From NCBI RefSeq assembly GCF_037325665.1, contig NC_090259.1, positions 36,005,914 to 36,069,913 on the forward strand: a stretch of 64,000 nt of DNA. The letters run 5' to 3'. Positions 50,701-59,639 of this stretch are shown here, piece after piece. Each line of letters begins with the position of its first letter. The first letter of the stretch is position 1. Source of the DNA: Littorina saxatilis (Eukaryota; Mollusca; Gastropoda; Littorinimorpha; Littorinidae). Under the pieces are notes generated by a model. That model worked only from the letters and a program-made list of their open reading frames with translations. It did not search any database and had not been told where the DNA came from. A program made the position numbers and the translations under genes.

Positions 50701-52696
50701 AGTACCTAGCATCTCAGACTGTGTCAAATGCTATATGTGATTCGGGTAAGTATATTAATCAAATGAAAATTTACATATAAAATTTTCCATTCGTTTTTAA
50801 AAAGTAATGTCATTTCTACAGTTACTTTGGGAAAGGTAACCTATAAGATTACATTAAATGTATGGTGTATGGGGGTAAAAGTTGTACAAAGTAGAATTAA
50901 GCAGCAAGTGTAATGTCATCATTGCAGGAGACCACTTCAGGGATTTGTGGGGACCCTATGCCGGATGGGCTCATTCTGTAAGTAGCAGACACTGTGTTTA
51001 ATGGAAAATAAACTGAATGTGTGCGTTTAGTCTGGCTATCAAAGAAGAAATCTTAGCAACAAAGGAACATGATGAAAGTTGTTTGTTTATTGCAATGCTT
51101 GTTATTCCCTCAGGTGCCAGGAGATTGGCTCCACATAACTCGCACTTACTCTTGTTGCACATGTCGGCTAAATTCAGAGTTCCTTAGATCCCTTTCTTTC
51201 CATCTTATTATTAGTGCTCCGCCTTGTTGACTCACCTTAGTAATGGGTGAGTCGTAATATCCATCAGTAAATAATTTACACATTATATTTATAAGTGACA
51301 AAAACCATCATTTCTTCTGATGAAATTCATAAACATTAATTCCAGAAACATTTCTTACACTCCAGAGCCAAGTTCTTGACTTGTGCTTCTGGTAAACTTT
51401 CAACAGTAAGGTGCTTGTCATGTTTGTAATTGCCTGATTGATAGGCCATGGTGTACAAAGGAAACAAAAGTGCATATTTAGACAAAATTTACTGGGATTT
51501 CATTTATTAAAAAACAAAACAAGTGTGCTACATGTAATATTGATTGCTTTCAGTTTTTTGTGTGTGTTGATGACAAGGTAACTGTACTAGATATATACTG
51601 TGTACTTTCGGTTTTTGCAGGTTTTGTTTACATCAGAACTAAGACACATGCAGAGCAAAAAGTCTTCACCTGATCAAGTGAGTTTAGTAAATCCAAACCA
51701 TCAATCAATCAATATGAGGCTTATATCGCGCGTATTCCGTGGGTACAGTTCTAAGCGCAGGGATTTATTTTTTATTTTTTATTTTATGCAATTTATATCG
51801 AGCACATATTCAAGGCGCAGGGATTTATTTATACATTGATATGCTTTCATTTGAAACTTCAAGTGATCATGGGATGATTGACGCCTGGTCAAAGCCATGT
51901 GGAGTGCAGCAACGGAGTCCCAATAATGGCAAGGAAAGAAGTTTCAAATGGAAGCATATACATCAATGTTATTGAAATTCAATCTGTCACCAGGGATGGC
52001 CAAATCCCAAAATTTTAACTCACCAGCCGGGCGAGTTACTGCAAGAGAATCACTAGCCTGCCAGAAATTTCGCTGGCCCGGTGATTTGAAACTCAATATT
52101 ACAACCAAAAATGTTGCGTTTGACCAGAATTTTCACTGGCCAGCCGGGCGAGTTGCCAGGCGGTTTCTACTAGCCCGGCGGAATTTTTACTCGCCCCTGG
52201 CGACCGGGCGGACAATTTGGCCATCTCTGGTCACAGAACACATTCCTGCACACAATCAGGAATGTATCAAGGCATTTTTTTGTTGTTGTTCACATACAAC
52301 TGTCAGTTCATTTTACTGTAAGAATAAAGTCTGAAGTAATTTGTTTTTCATGCAGGCTTGTATCACTCTGTTCTACTTTTTCTGTTCTTGTTAACATTTT
52401 CTTCTTTTCATAAAAACGCTTTGGAAGCTTCTTTTTTTGTGGGTAGTATGTGTCAACCACTACTCTTTTGTTAAAATATTAAACAGTATTTCTTGTTCAG
52501 TATGTCGTTTGTGTATTTATATGCATGATATATATACAATCACCATCATGTAAAACTTACATAATTGTTTTAGGTTGAGAAGCCACCAGCCATGGTAAAA
52601 CAGAAGAGGCAATCCAATAGCACTGAAGATGGAAAGGGGAAAGCAAAATATTCAAAACCTTCAAGTTCAAGTAAGAAAACTGGAAGAACTGCTTAA
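36537..52696 (+). CDS. OGG1: OGG1, 8-oxoguanine DNA glycosylase/AP lyase, seven coding exons (gene span)
   Basis: It removes 8-oxoguanine opposite cytosine and nicks the resulting abasic site in base-excision repair (nucleus, and mitochondria in other animals). Joining 36537-36622, 41912-42002, 43265-44032, 44885-45029, 50928-50977, 51621-51677 and 52574-52696 gives a 439-residue frame with all GT-AG introns in phase. The N-terminal fold is residues 1-170 (QLRLDAVLLCGQSFRW, GVLADRVWRL), the helical core 170-300 (FSFICSSNNNIARIT), then the helix-hairpin-helix GPD motif LCGVGAKVADCVC...IPVDTHVW with catalytic Lys315 and Asp334, then LWGPYAGWAHSVLFTSELR. The protein is about 94 residues longer than human OGG1, mainly from a linker in exon 3. 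The tail after residue 400 is Lys/Ser-rich and may be a nuclear signal. Confidence 0.96.
36672..37300. repeat. nested inverted repeats in OGG1 intron 1
   Basis: An outer pair (about 36672-36722 and 37232-37295) shares gaactttagcgtcgtaaatt and its complement. An inner pair (about 36793-36830 and 36965-37006) shares the closely related tttagcgtgttaaattcata. All four arms belong to one family, so this looks like one inverted-repeat element inserted in, or duplicated within, another. Confidence 0.7.
37645..37857 (+). CDS. orphan THAP-like zinc-finger exon
   Basis: The frame opens MPPNKRCAWGQCKTDDRYPE, continues with GVKFIPFVKPGK and LRWIKACNRP, and ends SYTYICSK before a gtcaga donor. The two Cys near the start (C7, C12), the RWIKAC tryptophan and the final C-x2 before an expected His in the next exon fit a THAP-type C2CH finger, found in transposases (P, Kolobok) and host transcription factors. 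No second exon was identified between here and OGG1 exon 2. It is either the first exon of a nested gene or the remnant of a DNA transposon. The reading frame is clean, and it lies in sense orientation in OGG1 intron 1. Confidence 0.6.
38195..38880. repeat. CA-rich microsatellite and minisatellite
   Basis: A (CA)n tract at 38200-38260 passes into tandem units of about 65-75 bp (aataaacccacacacgcagt plus a poly-C run plus CA repeats) at about 38440-38670, then a (TC)n tract at 38745-38765. All open frames here, on both strands, are simple-repeat translations. Confidence 0.9.
39320..41034. mobile_element. TTAA-flanked inverted-repeat element, 1.7 kb
   Basis: The ends agggcagctgtcgggttg and caacccaacagttgccct are complementary apart from two bases, and both are flanked by TTAA (39316-39319, 41035-41038). 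TTAA targets occur in piggyBac and Kolobok families; AGGGCA termini with TTAA suggest Kolobok-like, but this is a guess. The interior holds GT and poly-G tracts and a duplicated block (tcagcgcatgacaatatct at about 40292 and 40543). No transposase is seen. Confidence 0.7.
41421..41942 (+). repeat. 87-bp minisatellite made of OGG1 intron 1/exon 2 boundary sequence
   Basis: Six units start at 41421, 41508, 41595, 41682, 41769 and 41856. Each contains gttgtgtatgtgtggttac, then ggtggctgtgggcag, then a near copy of the first 30 bases of OGG1 exon 2 (ctggtgcaggggaatggctt). The last unit contains the genuine acceptor gctgtgtgcag and the true exon start. The first five are close to identical and carry decoy acceptors. 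Since 87 is divisible by three and no stop arises, the array stays open on both strands, producing artefactual 180-210 residue frames. Confidence 0.95.
41912..42002 (+). CDS. OGG1: OGG1 coding exon 2
   Basis: The acceptor gctgtgtgcag precedes TTGGCGGG, and the donor is TATCAG followed by gtgagc. It encodes WREAGAGEWLGVLADRVWRL and KQDETHLYYQ (residues 30-59), the N-terminal beta-sheet of OGG1. Human OGG1 reads WSGVLADQVWTL at this place. Its first 30 bases form the last unit of the 87-bp minisatellite. Confidence 0.93.
42235..43125 (+). pseudogene. decayed mariner transposase in OGG1 intron 2
   Basis: Segments in more than one frame match mariner transposase in order: ILAMRKVSARLL, then a PEEFLARYVTRDETWVHHF block at about 42500-42560, then a remnant of the region after the second catalytic Asp near 42830-42890, and finally FFQCHDATFFLEGV with a short C-terminal tail near 42970-43060. 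There are several frameshifts and in-frame stops, and deletions near the N-terminus, so it cannot encode enzyme. Terminal repeats were not found, so the edges are approximate. Confidence 0.8.
43265..44032 (+). CDS. OGG1: OGG1 coding exon 3 (large exon, expanded linker, catalytic Lys)
   Basis: The acceptor tgttacag precedes GTCTATGA, and the donor is GCAAAG followed by gtgtgt. It is 768 bases, phase 0 at both ends, residues 60-315. After VY, a charged linker of about 105 residues replaces about 21 in human OGG1; it is rich in Lys, Thr and Asp and has no recognised domain. Then come LEDYFQLGVDIENLYDQW, FSFICSSNNNIARITSMVDK and LGFGYRAKFISKSARHI, all strongly conserved. The exon ends with catalytic Lys315 in LCGVGAK. 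Confidence 0.95.
44033..44884 (+). other. OGG1 intron 3
   Basis: No exon or repeat boundary is recognised in this 850-base intron. Confidence 0.6.
44885..45029 (+). CDS. OGG1: OGG1 coding exon 4 (catalytic Asp)
   Basis: The acceptor ...gaacttgcag precedes GTAGCAGAC, and the donor is GAGATAG followed by gtgagc. It encodes VADCVCLMSLDKTGAIPVDT then HVWQFAARHYLP, with Asp334 of the GPD motif. The spacing Lys-x18-Asp equals that of human K249/D268. It ends one base into a Gly codon. Confidence 0.95.
46350..48700 (+). repeat. degenerate internal repeats with TTCCGG words in DIRS-type element 2
   Basis: Units with gggctttacggcttccgg, cctcagtct and tttccgg recur at irregular spacing (for example about 46480, 46625, 46785, 47395 and 48540). 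The repeats lie over the gag-like region. Confidence 0.7.
50401..50490. repeat. internal complementary region of DIRS-type element 2
   Basis: atgtgattcggagtatgaat joins, over an AT-rich centre, to atacttacccgaatcacata. The two halves copy the left and right outer ends, as in DIRS1. Confidence 0.85.
50928..50977 (+). CDS. OGG1: OGG1 coding exon 5
   Basis: The acceptor tcattgcag precedes GAGACCAC, and the donor is CATTCT followed by gtaagt. It is a 50-base exon encoding DHFRDLWGPYAGWAHS; the LWGPYAGWA block is invariant in animal OGG1. It lies only 135 bp after the DIRS-type insertion. Confidence 0.95.
51621..51677 (+). CDS. OGG1: OGG1 coding exon 6
   Basis: The acceptor gtttttgcag precedes GTTTTGTT, and the donor is GATCAA followed by gtgagt. 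It encodes VLFTSELRHMQSKKSSPDQ (human VLFSADLRQ). It is phase 0 at both ends. Confidence 0.93.
51708..51840 (+). mobile_element. SINE 3' fragment in OGG1 intron 6
   Basis: gaggcttatatcgcgcgta and tgggtacagttctaagcgc match the 3' region of the SINE at 29870-30242. The related phrase (caatttatatcgagcaca...aaggcgcagggattt) follows, so two partial units lie in tandem. Confidence 0.65.
51991..52229. mobile_element. 239-bp MITE in OGG1 intron 6
   Basis: The ends cagggatggccaaat and atttggccatctctg are imperfect inverted repeats, with gtcac on both sides (51986-51990, 52230-52234). Internal gccgggcgagt units repeat. A diverged relative lies at 35437-35760. Confidence 0.65.
52574..52696 (+). CDS. 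OGG1: OGG1 coding exon 7 (terminal)
   Basis: The acceptor gttttag precedes GTTGAGAA, and the stop is TAA at 52694-52696. It encodes VEKPPAMVKQKRQSNSTEDG and a Lys/Ser-rich end, comparable to the basic tail of human OGG1 (PPAKRRKGSKG), which serves nuclear localisation there. Confidence 0.9.
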   Translation, partial: VEKPPAMVKQKRQSNSTEDGKGKAKYSKPSSSSKKTGRTA

Positions 52697-53660
52697 TCAG
52701 TGCAATTGGTTAGGATGTGTGCGCCTTGAGTCGCCTTGTGGTGAGATATGTGCACGTTATACATTCTCGTATTAATTAATTAATTAATGTGTATATATAT
52801 GATTGCTCAGCAGTGTATGCAGGCATCCTTGCATGAATTTCAGTTACCAACCATTTTAAAAACCCTTGGTTTCCATTTTTTCTACAAAATGTATCTCTCA
52901 CTTAATATTTTGCCATGTACAATGTTGTGTGTGTGATAAAGGGTAAGTGTTCATTCAATGCTTCTCGTTCTTTCTCAGGTAAAATATGTGTGCAATCACC
53001 TTTATGGGTAGAATTTTTCAGAACAATTTAAGCATGTTTGTTCAGTTTTTCCCCTTTTTTGTATCACGAACAAACAACGTAATCAAAACCAAATAATATA
53101 ATTTGAAGTGTGCACTATTCTTGAAGCAGGGTTACCTGCTCATAAAGGTAAAATCACTAGAACAGTTAGGAATGGAAAATGCTGCAGGATTATATTTCAT
53201 TCATGTTTTTATTTTCACATTATTTTTTGCATGTGACAAAATTAAAAAGCAAATGTAAAAAGCATGCTGTGATTTCATAAATATAACAGTAGGCATGTAG
53301 AACATTTTTTGCAGTAAGTGTTTACATTTATTTATGCCTGTGTTACCATGTGAATGTACAGAAATGAAATATGCTGTTCAAAATACTATATGTAGCAACA
53401 AACTGCATGCCACTTGAAAACAAATGTATATACTAGGAAAACAAATGACACAAAATAATCTGAGAACAGTATCACAGAACCTGCAGTGGGAAAATGGATT
53501 TGTTTGGTGTGAACAATTATACTTGAATATCTTTGAATGTAATTGCATCTTCATACACAAATATATTGAATATTTGTGTAAATTCCAATGTACCTTCAAA
53601 TTGTGTTGTGTGTGTGTGTGAGAGAGAGAGAGACTTCACTTCTTAAAACAAAAGAATAAA
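52697..53660 (+). other. probable OGG1 3' UTR and downstream DNA, with a SINE tail
   Basis: Bases 52719-52797 (gcgccttgagtcgccttgtg ... cgttatacat, then a TTAA run) resemble the 3' tail of tRNA-derived SINEs. The first AATAAA I see after the stop is at 53655-53660; an earlier variant signal may be used instead. Nothing else is recognised. Confidence 0.45.
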
Positions 53661-53928
53661 GGGATTTCTCAGAAGCGCAAGCAAGCACTGACTGCTTCGA
53701 AAGATTTCTTCAAACAGAAGAACATGACTATACAGTCAGTTTTATTTGCTGCTAGTGTAAACCTGAGTAAGTTACAATCACACAACAAAACTCCCCTGCA
53801 ATCTGTAATCTACACTGAGCACTTCAAACATCTTGTGAATCAAAGTGCAAGAGGTGTTTTTAACAAGGGGTTATTTAAAAAAAAAAAAAAATCATCTAAA
53901 TAGAGTTTCCCTGGTAAAACACTGAATT

Positions 53929-54808
53929 CAGACCTGGGAACCCCTGTTTTGCACTTGTAGCTCCTCCGAAAACGGCGTATGGCTGCCTAAATTTGGCGGG
54001 GTAAAAAACGGTCATACACGTAAAAATTCCACTCGTGCAAAAAAAATAATGCGCTATCCCCCTGAAGCTGAGGGTTTTTGGCATTTTCCACACCTAAAAC
54101 ATGCACCAGGAGACACCATAACTTTACAAAACAGTGCACTTGAAGCTGCAGTAATTTCTCACCAATGTGTTCAAAATCGTTAACAGAGAGCTCCACTGTG
54201 TGTTCGTTTTAGACTTTGCCTTTCGTCAACCAAATCGAAGTCTTCACTCTCTCCTCAAGCCAACCAAAATTCCATTTGTTTTTCACACTTGAGTCGATTT
54301 CGGCCGCAAGGGCCTTATCGCTTTTCGTAATTCGTCGATGCATGGTGACCAAAATGGCGCGTGGTCTAGAAACTGCACGATCCGTAAAAACAAAGAAAGC
54401 GCTCGGAAATCTTTGGCAAATTCCGGAACAAGCATAAAACCACTTGCTCTGCTGTTTCCGACAGCATTCTTATCATCCTCGGGTTCTACTCAGCAAATTT
54501 CGTACAAGCAACATTCAGTCCAAATAAGAATACGCCTATTGAGAATAAACTATCGCCGATGGAAGCTGTTACGCGGATGAAAGTACCGTACCCCCCCCCC
54601 CCCCCCCCCCCCAAATGACCCTGGGGCTCATTAAAAAAGCGGATTTCCGCCAAGCGGCGGAAGATTCTCTTGCCTGTAAGTTACGATTGTGAAGAAAAGT
54701 AGTCTATGAATTTGTTTGATCGTATTTATTTTCCACCGACCGTACTGATCGTATTTTAGACAATCAAGCGTACAAAATACGCTGAAATCGTATGGGTTCC
54801 CAGGTCTG
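53929..54808. mobile_element. 880-bp inverted-repeat DNA element
   Basis: The ends are a perfect 15-bp inverted repeat, cagacctgggaaccc. Flanks tgaatt and cgaatt suggest a target duplication of about 6 bp with one mismatch. Inside lie a piece of the 18387-type SINE (about 53960-54045), a poly-C run (54590-54612) and gcggatttccgcc-type words. There is no transposase. The termini resemble those of the element at 56149/62818. Confidence 0.65.
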
Positions 54809-55016
54809 CGAATTCCATCTTTTTTTCATTAACGATCTACAATGAACTTGACTTCAGTAATGTATACCCTTGACATCCACTTCCGGTTGATAGATGCAAA
54901 TGAACAAAATGGCAACGATGTGAGTGACAAGAGCTGTACAGCAACAACATGTTGTAGTGTTGACTGTCTCTCACACCAGGCTTGGCGGTAGAGAAACAAC
55001 AAGACAACATGAGATG

Positions 55017-55166
55017 CTAGCGGACTGAAGGAAGAAGCTGTTTAGAGGAGATGGGTCCCAGGGGTGGGGAGGGTTGTGTCCCTTGGCTGTGGTGCATTTC
55101 CTTCATCAAGCTTTCTTGTGCGCCTGGTGGGGCTCGACTTAACAGCTGGTCAGCATAGAACAGTGC
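55017..55166 (-). CDS. possible terminal exon of an unidentified minus-strand gene
   Basis: On the minus strand a strong acceptor (gttctgtgtgcag) precedes GCACTGTTC. The frame reads ALFYADQLLSRAPPGAQESL and then a His/Pro/Ser-rich end with stop at 55017-55019, 49 codons. The composition looks protein-like, but I recognise no family. Upstream exons would lie above 55167, where the nested mobile elements begin, or beyond the window. It could be chance. Confidence 0.35.
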   Translation of the reverse strand, partial: ALFYADQLLSRAPPGAQESLMKEMHHSQGTQPSPPLGPISSKQLLPSVR

Positions 55167-55432
55167 CTGCACACAGAACACGCAAAGAACATTGAGCAAC
55201 ATACACACTAGAGAGATCTAGATCCACGACGTGTAGGCAAGACGTGTTCATCTACCTATGACGTCACCCGTACACGTCGCACAGACAAGTAGCAAACCCA
55301 TGTGAAGCCTTAAGTGTAACAATATAGATATTTTTGAATTTTTAGTGTTGAAAATGATGTTTAAAATGTAGCACTGTCTAAAATGTATTCGCACATCCGC
55401 ATTTATGCTATTTCGTGCATGAACATTATACG

Positions 55433-55567
55433 TTAATTGGATCTGTGATCCAAACATGGCTTTTGGTCAATTGAGATGGAAGTTTATTCCACAAGCCCGT
55501 AGGGCGAGTGGAATAAACTGCCATCGAGATTGACCAAAAGGCATGTTTGGATCACAGATCCAATTAA
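55433..55567. repeat. long near-perfect hairpin
   Basis: The left arm (about 55433-55493) and right arm (about 55509-55567) are reverse complements with few mismatches: attggatctgtgatccaaac against gtttggatcacagatccaat, and agtttattccac against gtggaataaact. The loop is about 15 bases. If transcribed it would form double-stranded RNA of about 55 bp. It is probably a foldback MITE. Confidence 0.75.
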
Positions 55568-56946
55568 CATATATATCTCGACATACACTGGTCTTAGGGT
55601 TTTTGTTTTCAAAGAAGAAAGAAACTTGCTTGAACACGGACCACTTCTCCGAGCAAAATCAACAAACCTTACCTAATCACTCGCATTCCACCTCAAGGTC
55701 TCGGCCAACCAAGACTATGGCATTCTCGTAGCAAAGCCGCCGAATGGTACCGTAAACCAAGAATAGTGACGTAAGAGAATAGAATGTCGTCTTTTAATTT
55801 GGAACGTGACGTATTTCAGAACTTCTTCTGGACAACTCGGATGGTCTTCTGCGTAGTGGTTGGCATGAGATTCTTTTTCTTCTTCGACAGTTCATCCTCC
55901 GATACTGTAGCAAAACGTTTCATCTTTTTTTCACTTTCAAGTATGCGGACGACTGAACTTGACCGCTAAAAAGTAGTCCTTTCGGTATTATTACGCCGAG
56001 TCTGAACATGAGGTCTGAACATTGTTTTTAGGCAGGATCTAGGTGAAAGCGAGGCTGTTCTTATCTCTGTGTACAGTCGAGAGAGAGAGAAATACATGTC
56101 GAGACATATATCTTTTTAAAAAGTTTATGAGAAAGCAGGAACGTAATTCAGGCATGGACCCCCCGCGGGTTAGGGGGAGTCCCATATTGGTTGGGACGAG
56201 AAAGAATTTACCCGATGCTAACCAGCATGTCGTAAGAGGCGACTAACAGGTTCTGTTTCTCCTTTTACCCTTGTTAAGTGTTTCTTGTATAGAATATAGT
56301 CAATGTTTGTAAAGATTTTAGTCAAGCAGTATGTAAGAAATGTTACGTCCTTTGTACTGGAAACTTGCATTCTCCCAGTAAGGTCATATATTGTACTACG
56401 TTGCAAGCCCCTGGAGCAATTTTTTGATTAGTGCTTTTGTGAACAAGAAACAATTAACAAGTGGCTCTATCCCATCTCCCCCCTTTCCCCTATCCCATCT
56501 CCCCCCTTCCCCCGTCGCGATATGACCTTGAATGGTTGAAAACGACATTCAATCACATATTCTTACCTCAACTCACATAAATGGCATTAACTTCAGTTCA
56601 TTGCTAAGATATTGAAGTAGTACTCGACCCTGGTAAGGGGGGAAGTAACTCCCAAAGAAAACAAAGTCCGTAGTCAAGGACGGGAGTCACCTCCCCTACC
56701 GGTAACCCGCGCATGCGCGGTCCTACTACCGGCCGTCATTCCACCCACTTCAACACTCGAGCACAGACGTGTTGTGGTACTCCGGCATCTTTTTTGCCTT
56801 GGCCTTTTGTGGAAGGCCATTTGACCCTGGTATTTGCGTTGCTATCTTTAGGTAAGATCGTTTCACTTCTCTTCGCTGCGCGTTGCGTTTGTTTGAGTTT
56901 TTCGCTGTTGTAATTCGTCTCCACGTGCGCGTGTTCGAAATTGCAA

Positions 56947-58250
56947 ATGGCGGACAAATGCTCTAAAAGCAAGGGCAAACTTGTTTCTCTGCTCTCTTCA
57001 CCGGGGAAAGAGAAAGATAAGGACAAGTCTAAGTCTAAATCAAAGACGCGTGCCTCTGTAACTTCGTCACAGGCTACGTCTTTAGTTCTGGTTACTGACC
57101 CGGTGACTAAGAAGTCAGAACGGGTTTCGATTGACTCCACGTCACCGTCACCGGTTTTTCTTACGCAGGAACGCGCTACTTCTCCTCTCTCGCGCTCGCA
57201 GGCGCCTCGGCCTAGCGAGTCCGTGTCTCGGGAAGAAATCTTGGCAATGTTTGCTACTTTGAAGCATGATTTGGTTGCCTTGCATTCTGCGGAAAGGCCT
57301 GTCGCTCCCCTCCCGCCTGGCGTGGGGGGGGTGGCTTCACTTTCTAGGCTACGGCCTTCAGCGACGATCACTTCGGCTGATCTCGGACCGGATTTTTCCG
57401 GTTCGGTAGCGGATCCCCCTGCCTTTTCAGGGGGGTTCGCGTCCATAGCGCCGCCCGGTTCTAGCGCTTCGGCGTTGGGCGGCGTTTGTGGGAGTCCCCA
57501 TCTTTTGGGGGGCTCACACTTGCCTGCGTTCCCTGGTTACGCTCTTGCGTCTCCTTCGGGTTCACAGACGGCTCCTCCCCGGCAGTACACCGTCCATCAC
57601 GTGGCGGGTGCGCTAGGGAGCGGTGAAGCGCGCCAGCTTGCCCCCCTGGGATCAGTTTCGGCTGTCCCGGCCTCTGGGGGGCAGGCAGCAGCGTCTTGCT
57701 TGTCCAGCTCTGGCCTGCAAGATTCTGTCGGCGGTCATCGTCCTGTAGCTCTTGGTCCGGCTGCCGCCGTTCCTGTTTCGAGCTCGCAGGGGGTAGGCTC
57801 CTCTGGTTTCCCCTCGGGGCTTCCGGTCGGGCCTACCCGCGGGTTGTCGTCCTCGACTTCCGGTTGTGCTGTGGCAGGCACTTCCGGTGGAGGACAGCGG
57901 GCTAGCGGTTCCGGTGGCAGTGTCCCTGCTATCCCGTCCCTGGTCACGCATCGACATCCGGCCCTGACTTCCGGTTCCGCCGCGGCGGTTCCGGTTGTCG
58001 GCGGTGCTGTTGGTGGACAGTTTGCGGCGCTTCCGTCTACTGTTCAACCGACGTTAGCCACTTCCTCTTCCGTGGATGGGTGGGTTTCCGGTTTGCCGGA
58101 CCCTCCTTTCGATGGGGATCAGGAAGGTTTTGCAGAGGAACAGGAAGGGGATGAGGATCGTTCCGAATCCGTTACCCCCTTACGGATTCCCAATAACATG
58201 GGTGGGAGTTCCTCCGTCTCAGACGGATTTCCGTCTCAGAGAAATTTTGA

Positions 58251-58288
<38 letters not shown>

Positions 58289-59633
58289 GCCCTCATTGAT
58301 AGTCATCTCATACTGTGTTATGCCAAATGGACTGATAGTGCACTTTTTGTTGTTTCTAATGCTTGCCAGGTCCCTAAAATTTTTAGTTTTTGTTACTTTT
58401 TGTATCTCCAACAAGGTTCTTATTTATCAGAATTAAACTCAGGAGAGGCCAGAGAAACCCTTTTAAATTCATAAAATTCGTTTTCGGACGGGGGCCTTCG
58501 CCCCCCTGGACCCCCCACCAGGGCGCTGCCCCTGGACCCCGCCGGGGCCTTGGCGGCCCCTGGACCCCGGCCTTAAAAAAAGTTCAGTCTTGGAACAATT
58601 TTGGGCTCCCACCCATGCAATAAGCTGGGCCCTACTCTGGAGTTGGCTGCGGAGATAACCTCACGGTACTTCCCTGAGGGTGTCTCCGCCGACTCTACTG
58701 TTGTCGCATCCCCTCCTTCTGCTTTGGCAGACTTTGCGGGCGCGGGGGACACGAAGGCGAAGTTCCGTTTCATGGAATCTCCTTCCGTCCCGTTTGTGAT
58801 GGCTCAGGTGTTGGCGGACGCTAACACACCCTACCCTCTTTTGGCTGCTCATGGGGAAGCCCCCCCTTCTGCCCAGCCTTGGTTAACCTCGGCTCAGGCA
58901 GGCGGCGGCCTCCCAGCCAACTCAAGAAGATCGCGGCTGCCTAGCAGGCCACATTCTCTTCTCTCCTGTTTTTCGCTGCCCACAGCTCCACTTCCGGTGA
59001 CTCCGGAACTGGCTCGCTTGCGGCAGGATGGTTATAGCCGAGATAGGACTTCCGTTTGTACGGAACAGAGTCTACTCGGGCTGGAGGAAAGCGGGCGTTC
59101 TTCCCTTGAACTGACCTCTTTAGCGGAAACGCTCATCCGGTCTCTCACGAGAGCCATCGCTTTGTCCATCGAGCCTTTTAGGTTTCGTGACGATGCTATT
59201 GAGGCTGATGCTGCCATGCTCCTGGCGGCGCTTGCGAAGGTCACTGACAGTCAGATGACGCTTGCTGCTCGGCTCTACTCTCAGGTGGTGTTCTGGAGGC
59301 GCGAGGCTTTTCTTAACGGCTCTCGCCTGACGGATAAGGCCACCATAGATTCTTTGAGAGTCTCTCCCTTTTCAGAGGGTGCGTTGCTGGGGTCACGCTC
59401 TTTGGATGCCCTTCGGCAGCAAACTGAGGAAACTCGTGACCAACATGTGGTGCAACTGACGGAACTCGCTCTTAAGCAGCACAGCAACAAACCACGGAGT
59501 TCTGCGTCAGCGCCAGACAGCTCTTCTGGGCAGCAGTCGTCTCGCGCAGGTAGGGGTGGGTCACGGTCCCGCCCTTACCAGCGTAAACCTTCCTTCGGGA
59601 AGCGGGGGTCTGGGCGCAAGCCCAACCCCCAAT
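56947..59633 (+). pseudogene. capsid-like (gag) region of DIRS-type element 3 (fossil)
   Basis: The first part (to about 58250) encodes a basic start (MADKCSKSKGK) and a long Ser/Gly/Pro/Ala-rich stretch underlain by repeated cttccgg words. The second part (from about 58604) contains the gag core motifs shared with element 1 (SLAETLIRSLTRAI, AMLLAALAKV) and an Arg/Gly/Ser-rich basic end. A foreign repeat separates them. Confidence 0.7.
58257..58603 (+). mobile_element. repeat inserted in the gag region of DIRS-type element 3
   Basis: It starts with a poly-T run of about 30 bases and ends with a CCCC-rich tail (ctggaccccggcctt then gttcagtcttgg). The flanks acaatttt on both sides suggest an 8-bp target duplication. 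The 3' half matches 11310-11485. Confidence 0.65.
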
Positions 59634-59639
59634 GAGCCA

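Larger units (their letters stand above)
45157..50792 (+). mobile_element. DIRS-type retrotransposon 2, gag-only in appearance (fossil)
   Basis: This is a 5.6-kb element in OGG1 intron 4, in sense orientation. Inverted terminal repeats of about 230 bp lie at 45157-45383 and about 50549-50792 and differ at about two positions, so insertion is recent. The internal complementary region is at 50401-50490. A gag-like region starts near 45803 and a gag-core-like stretch lies near 48100-48450. Most of 46350-48700 consists of degenerate repeats around gcttccggcctcagtct. I recognise no reverse transcriptase or recombinase, so it is either non-autonomous or heavily decayed; the coding part is broken in many places. 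Confidence 0.75.
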
